Shown here piece by piece: positions 51,686 through 60,266 of a stretch of DNA of 64,000 bases (position 1 is the stretch's first letter; the number at the start of each line of letters is the position of its first letter). The notes beneath the pieces are model-generated. The model was not told where the DNA came from. It worked only from the letters and a program-made list of their open reading frames with translations, and did not search any database. Location of the stretch: contig CAYMQB010000009.1 in the NCBI GenBank assembly GCA_964392665.1, positions 9,110-73,109 of the forward strand. The letters are read 5' to 3'. Source of the DNA: CAYMQB01 sp964392665 (GTDB taxonomy: Bacteria; Hydrothermota; E44-bin80). The position numbers and the translations under genes were made by a program.

Positions 51686-52156
51686 ATGATTGAAATAATG
51701 ATTCCTGGAAGAGGAAGGATTGAGATAAGAAATATTGTTTTTGATGTGAACGGAACAATCGCTACTGATGGAAACATTAACAAAGCAACAAAGAGAAGAA
51801 TTGAAGAGCTTTCTCGACAGTTATCGGTTTATCTTCTTACAGCAGACACATACGGACTAATAGATGTGGAAATGGCAGGGAGCAGTGCTAAAATAGAAAA
51901 GATTGCACAACCGGAAGAGACGAAGAAGAAGGAACAATTTGTAAGAGAACTCGGTGCGAAAGAAACAATAGCAGTTGGTAATGGTGCAAATGATGTTCTA
52001 ATGTTAAAGGAAGCGATTCTGGGTATCTGTGTAGTGGATGAAGAAGGTGCCTGCTCGAAGGCAATAGAGAATTCGGATATTGTCGTTTACGGAAAGGAGA
52101 ATGCTTTTGGTCTTCTTGAGAATCCTAAAAGAATCGTGGCGACTCTGAGATGTTGA
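51686..52156 (+). CDS. HAD-like hydrolase (soluble P-type ATPase-like)
   Basis: The 156-residue protein shows the HAD phosphohydrolase pattern: IVFDVNGTIATDG with the nucleophile Asp, VYLLTADTYG, and VGNGANDVLMLKEA. It resembles the compact soluble P-type-ATPase-like phosphatases. Substrate is unknown. GGAGAG precedes the ATG. It is divergent from lysR and upstream of the radical SAM cluster, but a separate promoter follows, so a functional link is unproven. Confidence 0.8.
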   Translation: MIEIMIPGRGRIEIRNIVFDVNGTIATDGNINKATKRRIEELSRQLSVYLLTADTYGLIDVEMAGSSAKIEKIAQPEETKKKEQFVRELGAKETIAVGNGANDVLMLKEAILGICVVDEEGACSKAIENSDIVVYGKENAFGLLENPKRIVATLRC

Positions 52157-52193
52157 AAGGTACTGACACAGTAAACAAAAAATTGTTTTCTAC

Positions 52194-52222
52194 TTGACAT
52201 TTTTGTATTCTAAGTTTATGTT
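52194..52222 (+). promoter_or_regulatory. Promoter of the radical SAM/GH3 cluster
   Basis: TTGACA (52194-52199), 17 bp, TATGTT (52217-52222), 8 nt before the ATG of a 19-codon ORF. Confidence 0.65.
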
Positions 52223-52230
52223 TGTGGCAA

Positions 52231-52290
52231 ATGAGCGAGTTAGAGTATCTTCTATTAGCAATAAATTTAACTGAGAACAGCAAAAAATGA
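52231..52290 (+). CDS. Putative 19-residue leader ORF overlapping the first radical SAM gene
   Basis: ATG at 52231 reads MSELEYLLLAINLTENSKK and stops at TGA 52288-52290, which overlaps the next start (ATGA at 52287-52290). The radical SAM gene has no ribosome site, so coupling from this ORF would explain its translation. It could also be coincidence. Confidence 0.4.
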   Translation: MSELEYLLLAINLTENSKK

Positions 52291-53609
52291 ACGTTAGTTT
52301 AATTTCTCCCAGATCACCGGTAGCTATTGCAAGTAATAGAGAAAAAGCGGTTAATTTTTCTCGTTTGAGCCTGGCAACTGTGGCAGCATTATTTCCCAGG
52401 GATACACAGCTTCAAATAATCAATGATAATCTGGACGGAGTAAATTTTGATAAAAAAATCGATCTGGTCGGAATAACAGCAATAACATCCACTGCTCCCA
52501 GAGCATATGAAATTGCCGATAGGTTTCGTGAAAAAGGAATTACTGTTGTACTTGGTGGTATACACCCTTCGGCACTCCCTGAGGAGGCAGCCCTGCATGC
52601 CGATGCGGTTGTTATTGGTGAAGCAGAGGGATTAGTGCAGGAATTGGTCGAGGATTTTAAAAATGGACGGTTGAAAAAGTTCTATCATTCCAACCGAAGG
52701 CCAAGTCTTGCGAATCTTCCCATGCCAAGAACGGACCTTTTGTCTGGAAACAGGTACTATAAAGAGATGGATATGATCCAGACTACAAGAGGGTGTCCTT
52801 TTAATTGTGAGTTTTGCAGCGTCACAAACTTCTTTGGACGCACCTACCGTCAACGTCCGATTCAAGATGTAATTGAGGAAATCAAACAATTAAAAAGACG
52901 AAACATAAAATTCTTCGTAGATGACAATATTGCTGGTCACCCAGCATATGCAAAAAAACTCTTTAAGGCTCTGATTCCTTTGAACATAAAGTGGTTTGGA
53001 CAGGGGTCAGTGATTATTTCAAGAGATGAAGAATTACTCAGACTTGCTGCTAAAAGCGGGTGTCTCTCTCTCTATATGGGTTTTGAATCTTTATCACCCG
53101 ATAGTTTAAAACAGGTGGGGAAAAGTGTGAACTTGTTGCAGGACTATAGAACAGCTATAAAGAAAATGCACGATAATGGGATTGGGATTATTGGGGCATT
53201 TATTTTTGGTTTTGATGCCGACGATATGAGTGTTTTTGAAGAAACAGTTGATTTTATAGAAAGAACTCAGATTGAACTTGCAAGTTTTGCTATTCTAACA
53301 CCGCTGCCCGGGACTTTGCTCTATGAGAAAATGGAAAAACAGGAAAGAATATTCGAATATGATTGGTCAAAATATACCTGTGGAGAAGTTGTATTCCGTC
53401 CTAAATTGCTTACAGCAGATCAGCTCCAGGGTGGTTATTACTGGGCACGAAAACAAAGTTCATCGCTTCGTTCAATATTTCAAAGGACATTTCATTTAAG
53501 AAAATCTGCTCTCTTATACCTTCCAATTAACTTAATAATGAGAAGAGCAGTCCGTAATTTCCTGAAGGACCCGAAGGTTTCCCAGGTAGCTTCTCGTTTT
53601 TGCGCTTAG
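52287..53609 (+). CDS. B12-binding-type radical SAM enzyme 1
   Basis: The 440-residue protein has an N-terminal cobalamin-binding-like domain (DLVGITAITSTAPRAYEIAD, VVLGGIHPSALPEEAALHAD, 1-135) and a radical SAM domain with TTRGCPFNCEFC (about 171-178). It resembles the BchE/HpnJ/P-methylase class, which performs methyl transfer or ring chemistry. It and two paralogues downstream share MGFESLS-like and FIFGFD/FLFG segments. The substrate is unknown. It heads a tightly spaced run of seven genes. Confidence 0.82.
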   Translation: MNVSLISPRSPVAIASNREKAVNFSRLSLATVAALFPRDTQLQIINDNLDGVNFDKKIDLVGITAITSTAPRAYEIADRFREKGITVVLGGIHPSALPEEAALHADAVVIGEAEGLVQELVEDFKNGRLKKFYHSNRRPSLANLPMPRTDLLSGNRYYKEMDMIQTTRGCPFNCEFCSVTNFFGRTYRQRPIQDVIEEIKQLKRRNIKFFVDDNIAGHPAYAKKLFKALIPLNIKWFGQGSVIISRDEELLRLAAKSGCLSLYMGFESLSPDSLKQVGKSVNLLQDYRTAIKKMHDNGIGIIGAFIFGFDADDMSVFEETVDFIERTQIELASFAILTPLPGTLLYEKMEKQERIFEYDWSKYTCGEVVFRPKLLTADQLQGGYYWARKQSSSLRSIFQRTFHLRKSALLYLPINLIMRRAVRNFLKDPKVSQVASRFCA

Positions 53610-53727
53610 AAAAGGAAAGAGGGACCCCGTGAAAGTACAACGTGAAAATATCTGAAAGAAAAATGTTAGAAGGAGTTCCTAGTTGGGAATAAAAGGATTT
53701 TTAGCCATAAATCTTCATTGATTAAAA
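53610..53727. other. Gap between radical SAM genes 1 and 2
   Basis: 118 bp with no promoter or hairpin recognised. GGAG near 53672 precedes only a very short frame. This is the only notable spacing inside the cluster. Confidence 0.4.
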
Positions 53728-55083
53728 TTGGGCGTGAAGCTGAAAAAGAGATGTAATCTTCTTCTGATCCTTCCGGCTGATGCGATACATAGGTCAAGGT
53801 CCGGGATATTCAAAAAGTCATTGCGCTACGCACCCCTGACCCTGACCTATCTTGCTTCTCTCATACCAGAGCAGCTTAATGTTACTTTCAAGCTGGTTGA
53901 CGAGGGGGTTGATAGGCTTACTGCTTTGGATTTTGAACCTGATATTGTGGGCATAAGTGCTATGACTGCAACAGCTCCAAGGGCATATGCTATTGCTGAT
54001 CACTACCGGGAAAAGGGAATCAAAGTAGTGTTGGGAGGTATACACCCAACTTTGATGCCGGAAGAGGCGCTTGAACATGCTGATAGCGTTGTTGTGGGTT
54101 TCGCCGAGCGCGTTTTCCCGAAGCTTCTTGAAGATTTTATGCGTAATAATTTGAAAAGGATTTATGAAGATAGTGACGATCTGCCGGTTGAGGAGATACC
54201 CATTCCCAGGAGAGAATTTTTGAAGAAAGAATCCTATATAACCGTAAATACAATGATGGCAACAAGGGGATGTCCAGGGAATTGCAGCTTCTGCGCTGTT
54301 CCGCATGTATGGAGGAATATGTATTTTAAGCGTCCGGTTTCGTATGTGATGGATGAGATACGCACCCTGAATGGGGATGAAGTCGTTTTCATAGACGTTC
54401 ATTTGCTCGGGGACGCTCAGTACTCAATCAAGCTCTTAACCGCATTAAAAGATGCGAAAAAGAAGTGGTTTGGGCTGACAACGGCTAATGCCTTGTTTGA
54501 TAGGGAAATTTTCGATCTAGTCGTGAAGAGCGGATGCAAGGGCTTACTCATCGGATTTGAGTCTGTTTTGCACAGGAGCCTTAAGGAAATTCACAAGAAT
54601 TCAAGGGTGGTGAGCCGATATGCGGATCTTATGAAGGCGCTTCATGACAATGGGATAAGAGTAAATGGAACATTCCTTTTTGGGACCGATTATGAAGACA
54701 AAAGTGTTTTTGAAAAGACAGTTGATTTTACAAATCGAGTGAAGATTGATTTACCACGATACTCCCTTTTTACTCCTTACCCGGGGACACCGATTTTTGC
54801 AGAATTTGAGGGACAAGGAAGGATTACTGAATATAACTGGGCTCTGTATGATGTTGAGCATGTGGTATTTAAGCCAAAGAATATGAAACCAGAGGAGCTT
54901 GAAGAGGGTCTGCACTGGGCATGGAGGGAAACCTATTGTTTTAATTCGATATTCAAGAGGTTGAATGGAACCAGGTCACTCTACTGGTTCGGTTTTCTAG
55001 TTAATCTCGGATACAAATATTATGCATGGAAATTGCCGAGATTCAACAAAGAAACGATGGCAGATATCAGTTTGGAGCTGTAA
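53728..55083 (+). CDS. B12-binding-type radical SAM enzyme 2
   Basis: The 451-residue paralogue shows DIVGISAMTATAPRAYAIAD, VVLGGIHPTLMPEEALEHAD and the cluster motif ATRGCPGNCSFC near residue 180. The start is uncertain: TTG 53728 and GTG 53734 are in frame, and neither has a ribosome site. It ends TAATG, overlapping the next gene. A C-terminal Trp/Arg-rich tail (HWAWRETYCFNSIFKRL) is shared with enzyme 1. No product can be predicted. Confidence 0.82.
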   Translation: MGVKLKKRCNLLLILPADAIHRSRSGIFKKSLRYAPLTLTYLASLIPEQLNVTFKLVDEGVDRLTALDFEPDIVGISAMTATAPRAYAIADHYREKGIKVVLGGIHPTLMPEEALEHADSVVVGFAERVFPKLLEDFMRNNLKRIYEDSDDLPVEEIPIPRREFLKKESYITVNTMMATRGCPGNCSFCAVPHVWRNMYFKRPVSYVMDEIRTLNGDEVVFIDVHLLGDAQYSIKLLTALKDAKKKWFGLTTANALFDREIFDLVVKSGCKGLLIGFESVLHRSLKEIHKNSRVVSRYADLMKALHDNGIRVNGTFLFGTDYEDKSVFEKTVDFTNRVKIDLPRYSLFTPYPGTPIFAEFEGQGRITEYNWALYDVEHVVFKPKNMKPEELEEGLHWAWRETYCFNSIFKRLNGTRSLYWFGFLVNLGYKYYAWKLPRFNKETMADISLEL

Positions 55084-56411
55084 TGAAAGTAATTCTTATC
55101 ATGCCCGGGGTGGGGAGAAAAAAGGAGACTACATATGTCAAGACCTGGACCATGGAACCCTTGATGATTGCTCAAATTGCATCTCTTACCCCGGATTATG
55201 TTGAGCTCGTTTTTTTTGATGATAGACTTGAGGAGATTCCCTATGATATGGATTGTGATCTCGTTGCTCTAACCGTTGAGACATATACCGCAAAACGAGC
55301 ATATTCCATTGCTTCACGATTTAGAGAGAGAGCGATTCCTGTCGTCATGGGTGGTTATCATCCTACGCTTCTGCCAGAAGAGGTGAGTGAGCATGCAGAC
55401 GCAGTGGTAATAGGCGAAGCAGAGGGTGTATGGCAACAGATAATTGAAGATGCTCAGCAGAAAAAACTTAGAAAGTACTACAGAAAGTCTGTGCCATCCC
55501 TTTCAGGCTATTTCCCCGACAGGAGTATCTTTGAAGGCAAGGATTATATACATCTGAGCCTAATCGAATCAGCACGGGGATGTGTCTTTTCGTGCGAATT
55601 TTGCGCAATCTCTCAATTTTACTCCAATACGTACAAAGCAAGACCCATAGAAGATTTCATTAAGGATATCCAGAACACGAAAGAAAACAGGTTCTTTATT
55701 ATTGATGACAATATCGTTGCTGATGTTTCCCGAACGAAAGTGCTTTTCAGAGCTGTCGAGCCTCTTGGCGTCAAGTGGGTAGCTCAGGCTTCGCTGCAGA
55801 TCGCACTCGACGATGAGTTGCTTACGCTCATGAAGAAAAGTGGATGTGTTGCGCTGCTCATTGGTTTTGAATCACTGAACAAAGCGAATCTTAAGAAAAT
55901 GAACAAATCTTGGAACCAGCAATATGGCACGTATGAAGATCTCGTTCGAAAAATTCACGATCACGGTATTGGAATTTACGCTACCTTCTTGGTCGGCTAT
56001 GACAATGATACGAATGAAATCCTTGAGAGGACATTTGAATTTGCGATAAGGAGCAAATTTCTTTTTGCGGCTTTCAACCACCTCCTGCCATTTCCAGGGA
56101 CAAAGGTGTATGCGAGACTCAAAGGGGAGGGGAGACTTATGAAGGAGAAATGGTGGCTTTCTCCCGATTACCGGTATGGGGATTATGCTTTCAAACCATA
56201 TCACCACGAACCGCAGGAGCTTGCAGCAATGTGCGAAAAATTCAGAAAACAATTTTTCTCCTGTGTTTCGATATTCAAAAGAGCTACCAATTTTCGCGCA
56301 AATCTTCAATCACCCACAATCGCTTTGGTATATTTTATGCAGAATTTCTTGGCCGAGAAAGAAATCGGGAAGAAAATGGGAATTCCTCTTGGAGGAGGTC
56401 TCGATGGCTAA
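55083..56411 (+). CDS. B12-binding-type radical SAM enzyme 3
   Basis: The 442-residue paralogue starts at the ATG overlapping the previous stop (MKVILIMPGVGRKKETTYV). It has a cobalamin-binding-like domain (VVMGGYHPTLLPEEVSEHAD) and the cluster motif ESARGCVFSCEFC near 165. The third paralogue in a row indicates repeated modification steps, or a multi-enzyme pathway. Its end overlaps the GNAT gene by 8 nt. Confidence 0.82.
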   Translation: MKVILIMPGVGRKKETTYVKTWTMEPLMIAQIASLTPDYVELVFFDDRLEEIPYDMDCDLVALTVETYTAKRAYSIASRFRERAIPVVMGGYHPTLLPEEVSEHADAVVIGEAEGVWQQIIEDAQQKKLRKYYRKSVPSLSGYFPDRSIFEGKDYIHLSLIESARGCVFSCEFCAISQFYSNTYKARPIEDFIKDIQNTKENRFFIIDDNIVADVSRTKVLFRAVEPLGVKWVAQASLQIALDDELLTLMKKSGCVALLIGFESLNKANLKKMNKSWNQQYGTYEDLVRKIHDHGIGIYATFLVGYDNDTNEILERTFEFAIRSKFLFAAFNHLLPFPGTKVYARLKGEGRLMKEKWWLSPDYRYGDYAFKPYHHEPQELAAMCEKFRKQFFSCVSIFKRATNFRANLQSPTIALVYFMQNFLAEKEIGKKMGIPLGGGLDG

Positions 56412-57516
56412 ACGATTTCTTATTGAGATTGCGAATGAGAATGATGAGGCCGGGCTCAGGCGAATTGCCAGAGACAATTATATGGACGGAAACATTCGGC
56501 TTTCCGTTCAAAGAGAACCTAACTTTTTCAGGAGCCTTGAAGTTGAGGGGAGGCTTGTTCAAGTTTGCCTGGGAAGAGACCTGCGTAATAAGAAGGTAAT
56601 TGGTTTTGCAGTTCGGGCAATCAGAGAGATGTTTGTGAATGGTTTCATCAGAGATATTGGTTACTTGAGCAATTTGAGGTTGGAGGAAGCATACCGGGGT
56701 GGTACACTCATCTACCGTGCATACCGTTTCTTGAAGGAGCTCCATAGGGATGGCAGGACACCATTATATGTGACAAGTATTTTGCAGGATAATCAATATG
56801 CCCTAAAGATAATCACTTCGGGTAGAGCGGGTATACCTCCTTATAAAGACTATGGTGGTTATACTACATATGTAGTCGGTCTGAAGAAGAAGCGTGGTAA
56901 TTTACCGGGGAATCTGGAGCTCAGAAAAGGCACTGAAGACATGATCGATGATATTATATCGTTTCTCCACGAGGAAGGAAAAAAAAAGCAATTTTATCCT
57001 CTATACAGAGAGAGGGATCTTCTGAACACTACAGGCATTCTTAGGGGTTTACATATGTATGATTTGATTGTTGCTCTTAAAAGAGGCAAAATAGTGGGTG
57101 TCATAGGACTTTGGGATCAGACTGCGGTAAAACAGGATGTTGTTTCGGGTTACAGCACCTTGATGAGGATTATAAAGCCGCTCTGGAATATCTATGCTCC
57201 TCTGAGAGATCTGCCGTCATTACCTGTTCGTGATACGCGACTGAATTTTTTCTTCGCAGCGATGAATCTGGTCAAAGACAACAATAGGGTAATCTTCCAC
57301 GCATTAATTGAGAGATTGAGGGAGGAAGGCAGAGAGAGAAGATTAAGTTATATGGTTCTTGGTCTTCATTCCAGGGATACACTCAATGGTGTAATGAAGA
57401 GATATCCGAGTTATAAATTTCGGAGCAGGATCTTCTTGGTTCACTGGGAAGATGGAGAGCAGCTGTACGACAGTCTGGATGATCGAATACCATATCTTGA
57501 GGTTGCAGCACTATAA
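56404..57516 (+). CDS. GNAT-like acyltransferase protein
   Basis: The 370-residue protein contains a GNAT-like segment (VIGFAVRAIREMFVNGFIRD, then LRLEEAYRGGTLIYRAYRFL), in which RGGTL stands in for the acyl-CoA loop. A second similar segment (GKIVGVIGLWDQ) lies in the C-terminal half, suggesting a tandem GNAT fold. The ATG at 56404 follows GGAGGAGG inside the previous gene. It likely transfers an acyl group onto an amine in the pathway. The substrate is unknown. Confidence 0.65.
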   Translation: MAKRFLIEIANENDEAGLRRIARDNYMDGNIRLSVQREPNFFRSLEVEGRLVQVCLGRDLRNKKVIGFAVRAIREMFVNGFIRDIGYLSNLRLEEAYRGGTLIYRAYRFLKELHRDGRTPLYVTSILQDNQYALKIITSGRAGIPPYKDYGGYTTYVVGLKKKRGNLPGNLELRKGTEDMIDDIISFLHEEGKKKQFYPLYRERDLLNTTGILRGLHMYDLIVALKRGKIVGVIGLWDQTAVKQDVVSGYSTLMRIIKPLWNIYAPLRDLPSLPVRDTRLNFFFAAMNLVKDNNRVIFHALIERLREEGRERRLSYMVLGLHSRDTLNGVMKRYPSYKFRSRIFLVHWEDGEQLYDSLDDRIPYLEVAAL

Positions 57517-58226
57517 TGGATAAGGAGCTTGAAGGTAGAATTGTGGAAGTGAATAAACTTCCAGATAGTCTGAAGAAGCAGATGTATGCGCTCTTCACCA
57601 CCTACTTTGAGGTCAAGGAAAAGGTATTCATGGATGATATGAGCAAAAAGGAAAAAGTACTCCTACTTAGTGATGAAAGAACAGGTGAGATCAAAGGTTT
57701 TTCTACAATTAAAATGATAGGTCTTACCGTTGACAATACGAAGGTTAAGGTTATTTTTTCCGGGGACACCTTAGTAGATACCTTCTACAGGATGGAAACG
57801 GAATTGATAAAGCATTACGGACGGTTTGTGTATGAGCGAATAGAGGAAGGAGTCAAGTTTTACTGGTTTCTTATCTCAATGGGTTTTCGAACGTACCGTT
57901 TTCTTCCACTATTTTTTTATGAGTACTACCCAAGATACAACAAAGAGACTCCCATTTTTGAACAAAAAGTGATGGATGTTTTAGGGACTGCGGAATTTGG
58001 AAACTGCTATAATAAAGAAAAGGGAATAATTATTCCCACAGAGGAGAATTTTCTCAAAAGAACATATGCATCAATTCCATCTAAAAGACTCGCAAATCCC
58101 CATATCCAGTTTTTTCTCAAAAGAAATCCAGGATATGCAAAGGGGGAAGAGCTTGTTTGCATCGCAGAGATCACAAAGCAAAACTTTAAATCGATATTTT
58201 ACCGGATAACCAAATGTTCACGATAA
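57516..58226 (+). CDS. Acyltransferase-like hypothetical protein
   Basis: The 236-residue protein begins at an ATG that overlaps the previous stop (TAATG). It has EIKGFSTIKM and VKVIFSGDTLVDTFYRMETE, then FYWFLISMGFRTYRFLPLFF. The central strand-helix pattern recalls GNAT folds, but the acyl-CoA loop is not evident. I do not recognise a family with confidence. Its end overlaps the GH3 gene by 13 nt. Tight overlap on both sides suggests an obligate part of the same pathway. Confidence 0.55.
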   Translation: MDKELEGRIVEVNKLPDSLKKQMYALFTTYFEVKEKVFMDDMSKKEKVLLLSDERTGEIKGFSTIKMIGLTVDNTKVKVIFSGDTLVDTFYRMETELIKHYGRFVYERIEEGVKFYWFLISMGFRTYRFLPLFFYEYYPRYNKETPIFEQKVMDVLGTAEFGNCYNKEKGIIIPTEENFLKRTYASIPSKRLANPHIQFFLKRNPGYAKGEELVCIAEITKQNFKSIFYRITKCSR

Positions 58227-59872
58227 ATTGTGTTACTCTTGGCTATTTCTATCCAGAATATCGGAAGTTCCTGAGGGAACTGTCTCATCTTACAAAGAAC
58301 CAGGAACGAATTCTCTTTGCGATTGTACGGAGGAATATGCGTACCGAATTTGGTGAAGAACATGACTTTGAGACTATTCGATCTGTTGAAGATTTCAAAA
58401 GGAATGTGCCGCTGTGCGATTACGAGGACTATGCGGGATACATTGAGAGAGCGAAAGCCGGCGAGGGAAATATACTCACCGCTGATGAGATTCACTTGCT
58501 CGAACCCACAGGTGGATCTTCTGCTGGTTCCAAACTGATACCGTATACAAGGAGTTTAGAAGAGGAATACAAGAGGGGTGTGTATCCTTGGTTGGCTGAC
58601 CTTTATCTCCATAGACCATACCTGCTCAATGGAAGAGCTTATTGGGCAGTTACGCCTCCCGGAGATCTTCCAAAGAAGGGGGAGGGAAGAATACCCGTGG
58701 GTTTTAAGGATGACACCGAATATCTTGGAATAATTGGAAAACTGGTGGAGAAAACCATGGCTGTTCCTTCAAAACTCGGGAGAATGCAGGATATTGAGGA
58801 ATTTTTATATACCAGTGCCTTATTCCTTCTGAGGGAGAGAAATCTAACCCTCATTTCAGTCTGGAGTCCAACGTTTTTATTGATTACGATTGAGAAAATA
58901 TACCTCTGCTGGGAGAGGCTCTTAAGAGAGATAGAAGCGGGAAGCAGAAATTCCTATAACCTGCGACCATTTCCTTCGCGCACGAGGGAATTAAGAAAGG
59001 CACGGAATGCTCACGGAGTTAATTTTTCCATCGTCTGGCCGAAATTGAGACTTGTGAGTTGCTGGACTGATGGTTCTTCTCAGATGTTTATAGAGAAAAT
59101 CCAAGAGAAGTTTCCAAGGATCGAGATTCAGGGCAAGGGTTTACTTGCAACCGAAGGCATAGTTTCATTGCCTCTTACAGGTTTTAGTGATTCAGTCCTT
59201 TCATTCAGATCGCATTTTTACGAGTTTCTTGATCATGCAACAGGTGCGGTTTTTGATGCAGGGAAGGTCAAGAAGGGAAAGCGTTATTCCGTCGTCATTA
59301 CTACTTCAGGAGGATTGTACAGATATAGGCTGAGAGATATTGTTGAGGTGACGGGGAAGATCAGGGGAGTCCCGCTTATGAGATTTTGTGGAAAAGAAGA
59401 CCTGATTTCAGATTTCTTTGGTGAAAAACTGAATGAGTTTTTTGTGAGTGAGGCTACAAAAAGCGTTTTAACTGCATTGAGGATTCAATCGAGATTCGAG
59501 CTTTTTGCGCCCTGCAGTGGCAAGAACCATCACTATTGTCTTCTTTTGCAGGCTGAGGTCGATAAACAAACCAAAAGCCTTATCGAAAAGAAACTGGACG
59601 AGAAGCTCAGGGTGAATTTCCATTACAATTATGCACGAGATTTAAATCAACTGGGAAAGGTGGAGTTAAGACTCATAGACAGAGCGAAGAATGCACTCCG
59701 CATTTATACCGAATTCCTATTAAAACAGGGGAGGAAGTTGGGTACGATCAAGCCATTTTTGCTCTATAATAGGGAAGGAGTGGAACAGCTTTTTCCTGAA
59801 TTGGGTATAGTCCACCAATTAGGCGGGTACCATGATCTACGGGGGAAAGATGATAAAGATGCCATGGAATAA
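58214..59872 (+). CDS. GH3-family acyl-adenylating/amidosynthetase protein
   Basis: The 552-residue protein belongs to the GH3 superfamily, whose plant members conjugate acyl acids to amino acids through an acyl-adenylate. Visible motifs are LEPTGGSSAGSKLIPYT (the P-loop-like nucleotide motif, near residue 95), LLATEGIVSLPL (near 315), and YRYRLRDIVEVTGK near 375. It would activate a carboxylate and probably link it to an amine, consistent with the acyltransferase neighbours. Bacterial GH3 substrates are mostly unknown. Confidence 0.85.
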   Translation: MFTINCVTLGYFYPEYRKFLRELSHLTKNQERILFAIVRRNMRTEFGEEHDFETIRSVEDFKRNVPLCDYEDYAGYIERAKAGEGNILTADEIHLLEPTGGSSAGSKLIPYTRSLEEEYKRGVYPWLADLYLHRPYLLNGRAYWAVTPPGDLPKKGEGRIPVGFKDDTEYLGIIGKLVEKTMAVPSKLGRMQDIEEFLYTSALFLLRERNLTLISVWSPTFLLITIEKIYLCWERLLREIEAGSRNSYNLRPFPSRTRELRKARNAHGVNFSIVWPKLRLVSCWTDGSSQMFIEKIQEKFPRIEIQGKGLLATEGIVSLPLTGFSDSVLSFRSHFYEFLDHATGAVFDAGKVKKGKRYSVVITTSGGLYRYRLRDIVEVTGKIRGVPLMRFCGKEDLISDFFGEKLNEFFVSEATKSVLTALRIQSRFELFAPCSGKNHHYCLLLQAEVDKQTKSLIEKKLDEKLRVNFHYNYARDLNQLGKVELRLIDRAKNALRIYTEFLLKQGRKLGTIKPFLLYNREGVEQLFPELGIVHQLGGYHDLRGKDDKDAME

Positions 59873-60152
59873 CGCGACATCTCCGAAGACAAAGCAAAAT
59901 GCGCTAATTACTCTACTGAGGATTTTTCTCAATAGTATGTCGACATTTTGCCCTCTTTACTTCCTTCGATTTGCTATTGCCCTTTTGAAATCGCATGTAA
60001 GATTGTTTCACAAAATGATTGTTTATGATAATGGGCCTCATATAGGAGAAGATGGAAATATTGTGGGTTGTGAATACTGTCCTGTTGCGGTTGTATCAAA
60101 TGGGAGGATATTTAAGTGTTGTTTGGCTGGCTGCAAAAGCGGAAAGAGATGA
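59850..60152 (+). CDS. Small protein with Cys-rich C-terminus (SPASM-like)
   Basis: The roughly 100-residue protein has a hydrophobic, basic middle (TFCPLYFLRFAIALLKSHVR) and ends with GCEYCPVAVVSNGRIFKCCL followed by AGCKSGKR. The CxxC...NGxIxxCC pattern resembles the C-terminal cluster region of SPASM radical SAM proteins, but no radical SAM core is present. It may be a partner protein, a precursor peptide, or a fragment. Starts at 59832, 59850 (after GGGGG) and 59859 are possible. It overlaps the GH3 gene and closes the cluster. Confidence 0.5.
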   Translation: MIKMPWNNATSPKTKQNALITLLRIFLNSMSTFCPLYFLRFAIALLKSHVRLFHKMIVYDNGPHIGEDGNIVGCEYCPVAVVSNGRIFKCCLAGCKSGKR

Positions 60153-60266
60153 CTGAGAATTAGAGGGGATTAACGGCAATGGCAGAGTTTACCGACCATT
60201 TACTGGTTTTTCGCAGTGAATGCTGAATCCTATTTTCCGTTTCTCACAAGGTGGAAATAAATCGGT

